The notes under the pieces are model-generated. The model was not told the DNA's origin. It saw only the letters and a program-made list of their open reading frames with translations, and did no database searches. The translations under genes were made by a program, and so were the position numbers. Shown one piece after another: positions 1-9,475 of a stretch of 64,000 bases of DNA; position 1 is the stretch's first letter; each line of letters starts with the position of its first letter. This DNA comes from Alphaproteobacteria bacterium (GTDB taxonomy: Bacteria; Pseudomonadota; Alphaproteobacteria; Rickettsiales; Midichloriaceae). The stretch spans positions 1 to 64,000 of the forward strand of contig JABDBN010000003.1 of the NCBI GenBank assembly GCA_013288625.1, read 5' to 3'.

Positions 1-470
1 GTTTAAACCATGGAAATTGATAGGTTATACTGCATTTTTAGAGAAATCCAGAGCTGAGAAATTTGAGCTCTATCTCAAAACATCATCAGGTAGAGCATTT
101 GCAAAAAAGAGACTTTGAATTGATTTTCGGCTTCAGGCTTACGCCAATTTATTATCCAAATTTACTCTAAAATGCCCAAAACTCTGTCAATTGCGAGCCC
201 CCTCTTGTGGGGTGAAGCAACCCAGAATGGTGCGGCACGCTGGATTGCCACGTCGCTTGCGCTCCTCGCAAGGACGGGGATCTGGCTATATTCAGAGTAA
301 ATATAATTTTACCTTACTATATAACACAGTTTTTTCATTATGCTGTATTGCATTCTCTTCTATAGCATAGTACAACTTGCGCTACAGCTGTATTAATTCA
401 ATTATACTGCTAAAACCTTATTGTTGAATTTTATGCAAATGCTGGATTCTTTAATTTTATTAGAGGTTTT

Positions 471-1667
471 ATGAGTATAAATTTTTTTAAACACCAGGAT
501 ACACCAGTTGATAGCAATCCTACTTCAATAGCCACTGCAAGTATTAATGGTGATGGGTATATTGACGTATTAACTGCAAACTCTGGCAATAACACAGTTT
601 CTTTACTTAAGGGTAATGGTAAAGGGACTTTTGCACCTCACATAGATTTTTCAGTTGGCCTCAACCCTAACTCAATTACCACTGCTGATATTGACGGAGA
701 TGGTAATCTTGATGTATTAACAACGAATTTTGTAATGGGAACAATTTCCTATCTTAAAGGAGATGGTACCGGGAAGTTTATTCGTCAAGAACCTGATATT
801 GAACTTGGCCTTAGTCCTGACGCAATGACCACAGCAGATATTAATTGTGATGGTAAACCTGATATAGTAACAGCTGGTTTCAGGGGTAATTCTGGCGTTG
901 TCTCTATTCTTCTAAGTAATGCTGATGGAACTTTTTCTAAGGTTTATTATACAGTTGACAATACTCCTGCGGCAGTTACCACTGCTGATATTGACGGAGA
1001 TGGTAAGCTTGATATATTAACCGCAAATAATGATGCTCATACAATTAATGTGCTTAAAAATAATGGTGACGGGACTTTTGCTGATAAAGTAAGTTATTCA
1101 GTTGGCGTCTCTCCTGAGTCAATTGCTATAGCAGACATTGATGGTGATGGTAAGCTTGATGTATTAACAGCAAATGCTGGTACTATATGGGCTATCCCAG
1201 GCAAGGAGCCCACCAGTACGATTTCTTTTTTGAAAGGTAATGGTGACGCAACTTTTGCTCCTCAAGTACAGTATAACGTTAGCACCTTGCCTGTATCAAT
1301 TGCTGTAGCGGATTTTGATGATGACTATAATCTTGACGTAGTAACTGCAAATCAAGGCGCCGGAACACTATCATTTTTGAAAGGAAATGGTGATGGAACT
1401 TTTGCTCCCCAAGTGGAGTATCGAGTTGGCGACGGTCCTAGATTCGTTACTGCTGCTGATGTTAATAATGATGGGCTACCTGATGCGTTAACAACCAATT
1501 ATCTCTCTAATTCAATTTCTGTTCTTTTAAGCCGTCCGTGGATAGGCTATGAGGATACCAATAGTGACGAGGAGACTCTTTCTCCTACTACTGAGTCTCT
1601 CAGATTTGAACTTCATTATGAAGTAGTAGATGGTAATGAAATTACTATTCCTGAACTAATAGGGTAA
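471..1667 (+). CDS. FG-GAP/VCBS-repeat beta-propeller protein
   Basis: Repeated motif 'TTADIDGDGKLDxLTANxxxxTxxxLKGNGDGTFAPQV' with DxDxDG calcium-binding-like loops; no obvious signal peptide. Confidence 0.85.
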   Translation: MSINFFKHQDTPVDSNPTSIATASINGDGYIDVLTANSGNNTVSLLKGNGKGTFAPHIDFSVGLNPNSITTADIDGDGNLDVLTTNFVMGTISYLKGDGTGKFIRQEPDIELGLSPDAMTTADINCDGKPDIVTAGFRGNSGVVSILLSNADGTFSKVYYTVDNTPAAVTTADIDGDGKLDILTANNDAHTINVLKNNGDGTFADKVSYSVGVSPESIAIADIDGDGKLDVLTANAGTIWAIPGKEPTSTISFLKGNGDATFAPQVQYNVSTLPVSIAVADFDDDYNLDVVTANQGAGTLSFLKGNGDGTFAPQVEYRVGDGPRFVTAADVNNDGLPDALTTNYLSNSISVLLSRPWIGYEDTNSDEETLSPTTESLRFELHYEVVDGNEITIPELIG

Positions 1668-1694
1668 TAATATTACTATACTTCGGTATAGCAT

Positions 1695-1740
1695 AAAAGA
1701 CCTCATAGATTGTTTTGCAGAACTTATCTAGAGGTCTTTT
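1695..1740 (+). terminator. Rho-independent-like terminator after the FG-GAP gene
   Basis: Inverted repeat aaaagacctc...gaggtctttt followed by a T-rich tract. Confidence 0.6.
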
Positions 1741-1861
1741 ATTTTGATCAACAACCCTGTAAATTCTAGCCAGATAACATTAGCTCGATCTTTTCGCAAT
1801 TCTTTGCTATGGTGACAGAAGTGCGTTCAAGGCTAGGCCTGCACGTTCACCAACCCTGTAC

Positions 1862-2719
1862 ATGAGTATAATGGATTTAAGCTCATTCCTGATGATATTG
1901 TTATCTGCAACCATCCATGCATCATGGAATTTTTTTACTAAAAAATCACTGGCCAATAAAATCGTCACCCTATGGTTTGGGTGGTTGATTGCTGGAGCCA
2001 TAATGACGCCAGTATCGCTGCTGTTCACTCAAACTGAATCGATATCTTCAGACTGGGTTCCCTATATTGTTTTGACCACCTTTGTCCATGCCATGTATGT
2101 TTACTTGCTGGGTTGGTCGTATACCCTTGGTGAAATGTCGCTTGCCTATCCTATTGCGCGCGGAATCGGGGTTCTGTTCACAGTAATAATTGTGGTGTTT
2201 ACTGGCATGGAAGTAGTTTCCCCCAATGGTGTTCTGGGCATATTTGCATTGGTGCTGGGGATTGTGCTCATCGCTATTAAACGCATACGCGATCTTGAAA
2301 AGCGTAACGCTATGAAGGTTGCAGCTCTGGTTGGCTGTTGCACCGCTTTTTACACTATCATCGATAAAATAAGCATCACCTACATTCCACCATTCTTCTA
2401 TATCTCAGTGATGTTTCTTTGCACTTCCCTAAGCCTGTTACCTATCATGCTGCTCAGATTAAGAACTCATACTCTGGTCGTTTTCCGCTCTCATAAACGG
2501 TATTGCGCCATGATAGGGCTTCTATCCTTATTCGCTTATTTGTTAATTTTATTTGCCCTGCAGAAAAGCCCAACACCATATGTGGCAGCGGTCAGGGAAA
2601 TATCTATTGTTTTTGGTTCGATCCTGGGGATTTGTTATTTAAAGGAAGAGAGAAATAAACGCAAACTCATAGGTATAGCTACGATTTTGCTTGGGGCAAT
2701 TATAATTAAAACGGCCTAA
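1862..2719 (+). CDS. EamA/DMT-family transporter
   Basis: About ten hydrophobic segments; EamA-like architecture and C-terminal 'LKEERNKRKLIGIATILLGAIIIK'. Confidence 0.75.
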   Translation: MSIMDLSSFLMILLSATIHASWNFFTKKSLANKIVTLWFGWLIAGAIMTPVSLLFTQTESISSDWVPYIVLTTFVHAMYVYLLGWSYTLGEMSLAYPIARGIGVLFTVIIVVFTGMEVVSPNGVLGIFALVLGIVLIAIKRIRDLEKRNAMKVAALVGCCTAFYTIIDKISITYIPPFFYISVMFLCTSLSLLPIMLLRLRTHTLVVFRSHKRYCAMIGLLSLFAYLLILFALQKSPTPYVAAVREISIVFGSILGICYLKEERNKRKLIGIATILLGAIIIKTA

Positions 2720-2832
2720 GGGCTCATAAACCAGGATATATTCTGGACCTTAAAAAAAATTTAATATTTTAATTCTGCCAAGTTGAGATTTTTATGGTAT
2801 GTTGCCGGGCATTATTTAAATGAGTATTTATA

Positions 2833-3858
2833 ATGAAAAAACGTCCAGCCCGTCAAGAAAATAGTACAACTGCTAGTTCACTTGCACCATTAAGAGCAAG
2901 GGCCCCTGAATTCATGCCTACTTCTGAATTTACACGTACTCCTGCAGTCGCACTTACTCGTATACCCGCTTCTTTGAATCCAGTAGCGGCCCCTTTTGTT
3001 CCTGCAAAGCAACCACTCTCACCTAATTCCACTATCGTTTCTTCCCATACTCCACTAAAAGCTAGATTGCATCCGACTACTTCTTCATCTCGTTCTAACA
3101 ACCCTGACAGCCCAAACAGGGCAATTGTTTCAAGACAGTTATCAGCTGCACAAAGTTTGAAAAATGCTCAAATGTTTTATGATCACGAATGCTATAAGGA
3201 TGCCGTTAGCTCTTGTAGTGCCGCTATTATTAAGCAACCGAGAAACCCAGAAGCATATTGCCTAAGAGCATCAGCTTATAGAGAATTGGATAATTGCAAG
3301 CAGGCTTTGCAAGATTTATTAACGGCTGAAAAGCAAGGATCAAAAAGGGCGAAAACAGCACTTGGTTTGCTATTTCAAAAAACAGCTCAAGATTACATAG
3401 CAGCTCAGAATTATGAAAAAGGGATTGACTATTGGATCAGGGCAGAGTCTAGGGGTATTATAGGCTTAGCAAAGGATGTTACGGATTTATACCTAGAAAT
3501 GGTTAAAGGCTATATTACTGCTGGTAAGTATGAAATCGCGGCTTCTCATTTAACAGATTTAAAAGCGCTAGGAGATGACAATTTTAAGAAAGAAGTTGCT
3601 GCTATACAAAAAGAGCTGCAACCCGCCCTTAAACTTTTAGTTGATGGCCTCTCTGTAGTTAGCCCAACAAAAACCAACAGCTCGCCAAATGGTTGTCAGC
3701 CAGGCAAGATGAGTTTTCGTGATGCACTTATGTGCGGGCGCAAACCAACATCTCCGTTAGCTAGCAGTTCTATGCCGGTGGAAACAAATGGGGCAGAAGT
3801 GCGCGGTTCTCATATAGTACCAAAAGGCAAAGTTGCTCAGATTGAACGTGCTGTGTAG
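2833..3858 (+). CDS. TPR-repeat protein, putative effector
   Basis: TPR-like 'AQMFYDHECYKDAVSSCSAAIIKQPRNPEAYCLRASAYRELDNCKQAL'; low-complexity N-terminus. Confidence 0.65.
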   Translation: MKKRPARQENSTTASSLAPLRARAPEFMPTSEFTRTPAVALTRIPASLNPVAAPFVPAKQPLSPNSTIVSSHTPLKARLHPTTSSSRSNNPDSPNRAIVSRQLSAAQSLKNAQMFYDHECYKDAVSSCSAAIIKQPRNPEAYCLRASAYRELDNCKQALQDLLTAEKQGSKRAKTALGLLFQKTAQDYIAAQNYEKGIDYWIRAESRGIIGLAKDVTDLYLEMVKGYITAGKYEIAASHLTDLKALGDDNFKKEVAAIQKELQPALKLLVDGLSVVSPTKTNSSPNGCQPGKMSFRDALMCGRKPTSPLASSSMPVETNGAEVRGSHIVPKGKVAQIERAV

Positions 3859-3929
3859 TGACAATTTTATCATGCCAAATTAATATTTTAGTGCTAACAA
3901 TACTATAAATATTAATACAGGCCTTAGAA

Positions 3930-4589
3930 ATGAAAAATCCACGTTTAAAGTCCACTTTGCGCGCCGAAGCCCCTGCATTTGTTCCTAATAAAACTAAATT
4001 TGTATCAGATACAAATGCAGCTGACATACATCTGCCGATGAACTTTAAAGATCGGAAGTTGCTATCTAATAACCATAAGCAAACTCGTTTTAGGTCCCCT
4101 CACTTAGGCAAAATTATGGTTCCTAAAAAACCCAAAAAGGAAGAGCCTGCTGGAACTCTAAAGGAATTATTAAAGCAACAATCTGAAGGCAAAACAGGGT
4201 TATCCTCATGGATCGCCAGAATATGCAATGATAGAGCGTTTGTTTTGTTAAAAGAAGGAGAATCTGAAGGGTCTGATCATTACGTGACACTAGCTCGAAA
4301 GCAGTTGGAGAGTGTTGGAAAGGAAGCAGAAAAAGCACGGGAAACCATGCGTTTATTGGCCATTGATTTTTTAGACCCAAAAGAATTGAATTCAGTAGTT
4401 TCTAACCCTTGTCAACAGCCGGCAAAAATGAGCTATCGTGACGCTTTCACCAAGAATCTCACCGCCAGCTCACTTGCATCTCAAACTATGACTACAGATC
4501 CAATAGTTCAGAGCTCCAATATAACTACCAAGACTCAGCAGTTTGCATGTGGTAAATTTAATAGAAAAGAGCACGCTATCGAGTTATAA
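3930..4589 (+). CDS. Hypothetical protein sharing termini with the flanking TPR proteins
   Basis: ORF with C-terminal 'KMSYRDAF' matching 'KMSFRDAL' of the upstream gene. Confidence 0.6.
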   Translation: MKNPRLKSTLRAEAPAFVPNKTKFVSDTNAADIHLPMNFKDRKLLSNNHKQTRFRSPHLGKIMVPKKPKKEEPAGTLKELLKQQSEGKTGLSSWIARICNDRAFVLLKEGESEGSDHYVTLARKQLESVGKEAEKARETMRLLAIDFLDPKELNSVVSNPCQQPAKMSYRDAFTKNLTASSLASQTMTTDPIVQSSNITTKTQQFACGKFNRKEHAIEL

Positions 4590-4722
4590 CCAAGTCTCTT
4601 TTTTAATTGATACTAGGAGCGCACAGCCGAGCCGTAGCTCGAAGAGCGAAGGCTGGAGCCGATGCCTATTCTTTATAGGTGAGGCGAAGCACGACGAAGT
4701 AGCAATAAGAAAGAACTTGGTT
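4588..4722. repeat. Palindromic repeat element
   Basis: Terminal inverted repeat aaccaagt...acttggtt; internal 'tagctcgaagagcgaaggctggagc' also found at about 7271 and 13756. Confidence 0.6.
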
Positions 4723-4804
4723 TAAGACTATTGTTTGACAAGCTGAATAAATATCTTAATGCTATTAAGTTAGGTGCATTTAATATAGGTTGGAAATAAG
4801 CGAT

Positions 4805-6514
4805 ATGCCTAAAAAGAAAAATCATCAACCTAAAGGTTCTGCAGCTTCAGCGCCAGTATCTCCAACTCATACAATTTCAGAAGTTTCTGAGTGGTTACTC
4901 ACAGCTCAAAAGCACTTTGATGAGGGTGCTTATAGTGAGGCTATAGCTGATTGTAGTTTTATTATTGATCAGCAAAAACGGAATCCCGCTGCATATCTTT
5001 TAAGAAGCAAAGCCTATCAAAAGACTGGAGAAATTTCTAAGGCGCTGCATGATTGTGACATTTGTGTATACCAACGCCCGAAAAATAATCCTGAAGCCTA
5101 TTTTCTAAGTGCTGAACTTAATTTGAGTAATGGAAATTGTTCTAAAGCCATTGATGATTGCGAGAGAGCCATTGAACAAAAGCCGGATAACCCCAGGGCT
5201 TATTTCTTACTGGGCGAAACTAAAGTTACACTAGAAAACTATGTTGAGGCTATACCTGAGTTCAGTACAGCCATTGAACAAAAGCCAGACAATCCTGATG
5301 CGTACCGTATGCGGGGTTATGCTTTTCGAAAAAATGGTCAAAATGAAGAAGCTATAGCTGACTTCACGATGTCCATTTCTCAACAACCGGAAAATCCCTA
5401 TGCATATTTAGGGCGAGCAGAAGTTCACACAATTAATGGAGACTATCAAGCAGCAATCGATGATCTTACTATGGCTATTGCACAGCGACCAGAAAGCTCA
5501 TCAGCATATTTTAGAAGGGGTGAGGCCTATTTATTGTCAAATAGGTATCAAGAAGCATTCGATGATTTTGAAGCTTCTGTTAATCTAAGAGAATGGAACC
5601 CCAGCGCATACCTTAGAATTGGGGAAATCCATCTTATGCATAGTAGGTTCCAGGATGCAATTGCGGCTTTTTCAAACTCAATTACTCATCAAGGAAAATC
5701 ACCAAACTCTGCTTTTGAAGCACTTGTTCCTAAACATCCGACCGAACAATATGCTAACGTTGGCAGGGCTAGTGATGCTTTTTATGCACGTGTGCATAAT
5801 GCTATATATAGTCCAAGCGCATATTATGGAAGAGGTGTAACCCACCTAATGATCTGGGAGTACGCAAAAGCTGAGGCAGATTTTACTAGCTCTATTGAAG
5901 TTCAAAAGCGCAATCCTTATGCTTATCTAAGAAGAGCTCAAGCAAGGCACTCGCTTTATGGTATTGAGCTGCAAAATGCTGAAAATCAGTTTGAAGCGAA
6001 AGATAACACCCCTAAGGTACCCTCAAACGACAATCCTAAAAATGCTGCTAAAGAGAAGCTTAGAAAAGCAAAAGAAGATTGCGATACCTCTCTTTATCAA
6101 TTGCCTAATAACCCTGAGACCTATTTTGTAAGAAGTAACGTAAATAGGTTCCTGGAAAAATATGAGGATGCGTATAGAGACCAGCTAAAAGCGCATTCAC
6201 TAGGTGTACCTGGTCTATATTATAATATTCTCTATCTCCGTGACCTATCAGTTGATCAATACAAGTTCGATCTAAATGAGCTACTGCTTGCTAATTCTCC
6301 AAATATGAGATCATCAGCGAGTGTAGCTGCTTTACAAACTCCGGCATCTACTGCCACAAACTTAGCATCCACTACGTTAGCCTCTGTGCCACTAGTGCAG
6401 GGTGCAAATGTAGAAGTAAGTCAAGTTGAGCGTGCAACTACTCCAAAGCACACTGATCAGGTTGAAACAAGCCGAGGGGAGACCCCACTCACGAAAGTAC
6501 AAGCGGCTATATAA
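4805..6514 (+). CDS. TPR-repeat protein (multiple TPR units)
   Basis: At least 8 degenerate 34-aa TPR units ('AIDDCERAIEQKPDNPRAYFLLGETKVTLENYVEA'); ATG at 4805 preferred over the TTG at 4790. Confidence 0.85.
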   Translation: MPKKKNHQPKGSAASAPVSPTHTISEVSEWLLTAQKHFDEGAYSEAIADCSFIIDQQKRNPAAYLLRSKAYQKTGEISKALHDCDICVYQRPKNNPEAYFLSAELNLSNGNCSKAIDDCERAIEQKPDNPRAYFLLGETKVTLENYVEAIPEFSTAIEQKPDNPDAYRMRGYAFRKNGQNEEAIADFTMSISQQPENPYAYLGRAEVHTINGDYQAAIDDLTMAIAQRPESSSAYFRRGEAYLLSNRYQEAFDDFEASVNLREWNPSAYLRIGEIHLMHSRFQDAIAAFSNSITHQGKSPNSAFEALVPKHPTEQYANVGRASDAFYARVHNAIYSPSAYYGRGVTHLMIWEYAKAEADFTSSIEVQKRNPYAYLRRAQARHSLYGIELQNAENQFEAKDNTPKVPSNDNPKNAAKEKLRKAKEDCDTSLYQLPNNPETYFVRSNVNRFLEKYEDAYRDQLKAHSLGVPGLYYNILYLRDLSVDQYKFDLNELLLANSPNMRSSASVAALQTPASTATNLASTTLASVPLVQGANVEVSQVERATTPKHTDQVETSRGETPLTKVQAAI

Positions 6515-6582
6515 GATTTATATTTTCTTGCTAAATAGGCGCACTTTTGATATAAGCTATAAAAACCAATTGAGAAATACAA

Positions 6583-7233
6583 ATGAAGTGTTTTGTAATG
6601 GCAATTGATGGAGTAGCAGCTTCCGGCAAGGGTACTTTATCTAAAAAACTGGCTGCTCATTATGGCTTTGATTATCTCGATACCGGAGTTATCTACAGGA
6701 AAGTCGCATTTTATGCCCTCAAGGATGCTATAGACATCAACGACCCTGCTTCTGTTGTAGCTTGCATAGATCGGCATGATATAAGCGCCAATATAAACGA
6801 GCCGCTTCACACCGAACAAATTAGCTCTACGGCCTCAGTAATTGGAGCTCACAAAGAGGTGCGAAATGCTTTAAACCAAGCCCAGCGTGATTTTGCACAA
6901 GGCAAAAAAGGTGTGGTGATGGATGGTCGGGATATCGGTACCATAATATTCCCCGATGCTGATCTTAAACTTTTCATTATAGCTGATGTAGAAGTTCGTG
7001 CTGAACGTCGGTTTAAACAGTTGCAAAAGGAAGGTAAACAGGTTATATTTGACGAAGTACTAAAGAATTTACGAGAAAGGGACGAACGCGATACTCATAG
7101 AAAGGTTGCCCCAACCGTAGCAGCAGATGACGCTATTGTCATCGATACTAGTAATCTTAATGCTGATGCTGTTCTAGAGCTTGCAATTTCACTTTCTCAC
7201 AAAACTATCATGGATAGTTTGAAGGCAGCGTAA
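6583..7233 (+). CDS. cmk: Cytidylate kinase
   Basis: 'IDGVAASGKGTLSKKLAAHYGFDYLDTG' P-loop and 'VMDGRDIGTIIFPDADLKLFI'. Confidence 0.95.
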   Translation: MKCFVMAIDGVAASGKGTLSKKLAAHYGFDYLDTGVIYRKVAFYALKDAIDINDPASVVACIDRHDISANINEPLHTEQISSTASVIGAHKEVRNALNQAQRDFAQGKKGVVMDGRDIGTIIFPDADLKLFIIADVEVRAERRFKQLQKEGKQVIFDEVLKNLRERDERDTHRKVAPTVAADDAIVIDTSNLNADAVLELAISLSHKTIMDSLKAA

Positions 7234-7244
7234 ATTTATTTATG

Positions 7245-7417
7245 ATACCCAAAGCATGCTTGCCATGCCTTAGCTCGAAGAGCGAAGGCTGGAGGCAGTC
7301 AACTCTTGAAAGGCGAGTAGTGTATACCCAAAGCATTTCAAGAATTGGCTAGGAATGCAAAGCTAACGACCGAGCCGAAGCGCATTGCGCGAAGGCTGGT
7401 GAAAGGCGAAGGGTATA
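7245..7417. repeat. Two back-to-back TATACCC/GGGTATA-ended repeats between cmk and rpsA
   Basis: gatacccaaagc...gtgtatacccaaagc...gaaaggcgaagggtata; similar to repeats at 13659 and 33183. Confidence 0.65.
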
Positions 7418-7477
7418 GCAGTTTATTCTTGGAAGTGCTTTATTAACCATCAATCCTTTAAGGGGTTTATACTTATT

Positions 7478-9355
7478 ATGTCATTAAAAAAACTCAAAGA
7501 AACATTTGAATCAGCCGATAGCTTTGCAGCACTGTTTGAAGAATCCATTCAGAACGAAAAAAAAGAAGGCACAGTCGTTGAAGGCACTGTGATCAGTATT
7601 AAGAACGGCGAAGTCTTTATCGATGTAGGTTTAAAAAGCGAAGGAAGAATTTCGCTCAAAGAATTCCAAACGGAAGGTCAGCGGGTCGAACTTGCACCTG
7701 GCAGTAAAGTTGAAGTTTATATAGAGCGCGCAGAAGACCGCGGTGGAAATACCATATTGAGCCGTGAAAAAGCTCTTCGTGAAGAAGCTTGGTTTAAGTT
7801 TGAAGAACTTCAACGTCAAGGTGTTAACGTTGAAGGTACAATTATTGGCCGGGTTAAAGGTGGATTCGCTGTTGATATAGGCAGCCTGATTGCCTTCCTT
7901 CCTGGAAGCCAGGTTGATATTCGCCCTATCAAAGACATCAGCGCTTTAATCAACCTCCCACAACCATTCAGAATTTTAAAAATGGATCGTGATCAGGGTA
8001 ACGTCGTGGTATCTCGCAGGGCGATTCTTGAAGAGTCGCGTGCTGAAGCCAGAGATGCTCTACTTTCAAATATTATGGAAGGTTCAATTCTGGAAGGAAC
8101 AGTTAAGAACATCACAGATTATGGTGCATTTATCGATTTGGGTTCACTTGATGGCCTCCTACATATCACCGATATTTCTTGGGATAAAATATCTCACCCT
8201 TCAGAAAAGCTTAATATCGGCCAGGTTGTTAAGGTCATGGTTATTAAGTACAACGAAGAAACCAAGCGCGTATCTCTCGGGCTTAAGCAGCTTGAGAAAA
8301 ACCCATGGGAAGGCTTAGTTGAAAAATATAAGACCGGAATGAGAATCAAAGGTGCTATTACCACAGTTACTGATTATGGTGCATTTGTTGAGCTTGAGCC
8401 TGGCGTTGAAGGTTTAGTATATCAAACTGAAATCAGCTGGAATGCTCGTAATACTCATCCGCGCAAACTTCTTAAGGTTGGAGATAAAGTTGAAGTTGTA
8501 GTTCTGGAAATGGATGTTTCCAAGCACAAGATCAGCCTCAGCATCAAACAATGCTTTGAAAACCCATGGCAGAAATTTGCTGAAATCCATCCTGTTGGCT
8601 CACAAGTGGAAGGTGTCATTCAGAATATTGCAGACTTCGGTATGTTTATTCTCATGAATGCCGGAACACCAGAGCTTAATGTAGAAGCTTTGATCCCTGC
8701 TGTTGAACTTTCATGGGATGAAAGGCCGGAAATCGAGCTTAAGAAATACAAGAAAGGTGATGAAGTTAAAGGTATTGTGCTTTCGATTGACGTTGAAAGA
8801 GAGCGAATTTCAGTTAGCTTAAGGCAGACTAATAAAGAAAATGCGCCAGAAGTTGCGGGTAAACATAAGAAGGGAGAAATCGTGACTTGTACAGTTGTCG
8901 ATATTTCTAAAGATGGCATAACCGTTGAAATTTCAGATGGGGTTAAGACCTTTATCAAAAAAGGCGACCTGTCTAAACATAAATCTGAGCAGCGTCCTGA
9001 TAGGTTTGGCATCGGTGATAAAGTTGATGCTAAGGTTGTAAGCGAGTCTAAAGATCGCAAGATCTCACTTTCTATTAAAGCTCTCGAAGTTGATGTTGAG
9101 AAAAAAGCTATCGCTGAGTACGGCTCAAAAGATAGTGGTGCCAGCCTCGGTGAAATCCTGGGTGTAGCGCTTGGCAATGCAAAAGCTAAAGCTGCCGCTT
9201 CAGAAGCAGCAGCTGCGGAAGCAACAACAACCAAGAAGAAAGCTCCGGCAAAAGCTAAAGCTGAAGAAAAAGAAGCCGAAGAGGCTCCAGCTAAAGCAGC
9301 CAAAGCTAAGGCGAAAGCCAAAGCTCCAGCAAAAGCTAAGAAGAAAGCTGAATAA
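7478..9355 (+). CDS. rpsA: 30S ribosomal protein S1
   Basis: Multiple S1 domains ('GSILEGTVKNITDYGAFIDLGSLDGLLHITDISW'); downstream of cmk, the usual order. Confidence 0.96.
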   Translation: MSLKKLKETFESADSFAALFEESIQNEKKEGTVVEGTVISIKNGEVFIDVGLKSEGRISLKEFQTEGQRVELAPGSKVEVYIERAEDRGGNTILSREKALREEAWFKFEELQRQGVNVEGTIIGRVKGGFAVDIGSLIAFLPGSQVDIRPIKDISALINLPQPFRILKMDRDQGNVVVSRRAILEESRAEARDALLSNIMEGSILEGTVKNITDYGAFIDLGSLDGLLHITDISWDKISHPSEKLNIGQVVKVMVIKYNEETKRVSLGLKQLEKNPWEGLVEKYKTGMRIKGAITTVTDYGAFVELEPGVEGLVYQTEISWNARNTHPRKLLKVGDKVEVVVLEMDVSKHKISLSIKQCFENPWQKFAEIHPVGSQVEGVIQNIADFGMFILMNAGTPELNVEALIPAVELSWDERPEIELKKYKKGDEVKGIVLSIDVERERISVSLRQTNKENAPEVAGKHKKGEIVTCTVVDISKDGITVEISDGVKTFIKKGDLSKHKSEQRPDRFGIGDKVDAKVVSESKDRKISLSIKALEVDVEKKAIAEYGSKDSGASLGEILGVALGNAKAKAAASEAAAAEATTTKKKAPAKAKAEEKEAEEAPAKAAKAKAKAKAPAKAKKKAE

Positions 9356-9385
9356 TAATAGCTTTCATTAGATTTTTCTTAAAAT

Positions 9386-9416
9386 AAAGCCCATCAAGTA
9401 ATTTTGATGGGCTTTT
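9386..9416 (+). terminator. rpsA terminator
   Basis: aaagcccatcaagtaattttgatgggctttt hairpin plus T tract. Confidence 0.8.
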
Positions 9417-9475
9417 AACTTATTGTTAACCAATTTTCTGTATTCTTAATATATTAACTCAAGGTTGAGGTTTAT

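Noticed and set aside
4543-4725. 60-aa ORF overlapping the end of the 3930 gene
   Set aside because: Most of it is the palindromic repeat at 4588-4722; no independent coding evidence.
8620-9321. 233-aa minus-strand ORF opposite rpsA
   Set aside because: Antisense to the strongly conserved S1 coding sequence; Ala/Ser-rich composition mirrors the Lys/Ala tail on the other strand.
9171-9371. 66-aa ORF 'MAMQKLKLPLQKQQLRKQQQ...'
   Set aside because: Out-of-frame reading of the low-complexity rpsA tail.
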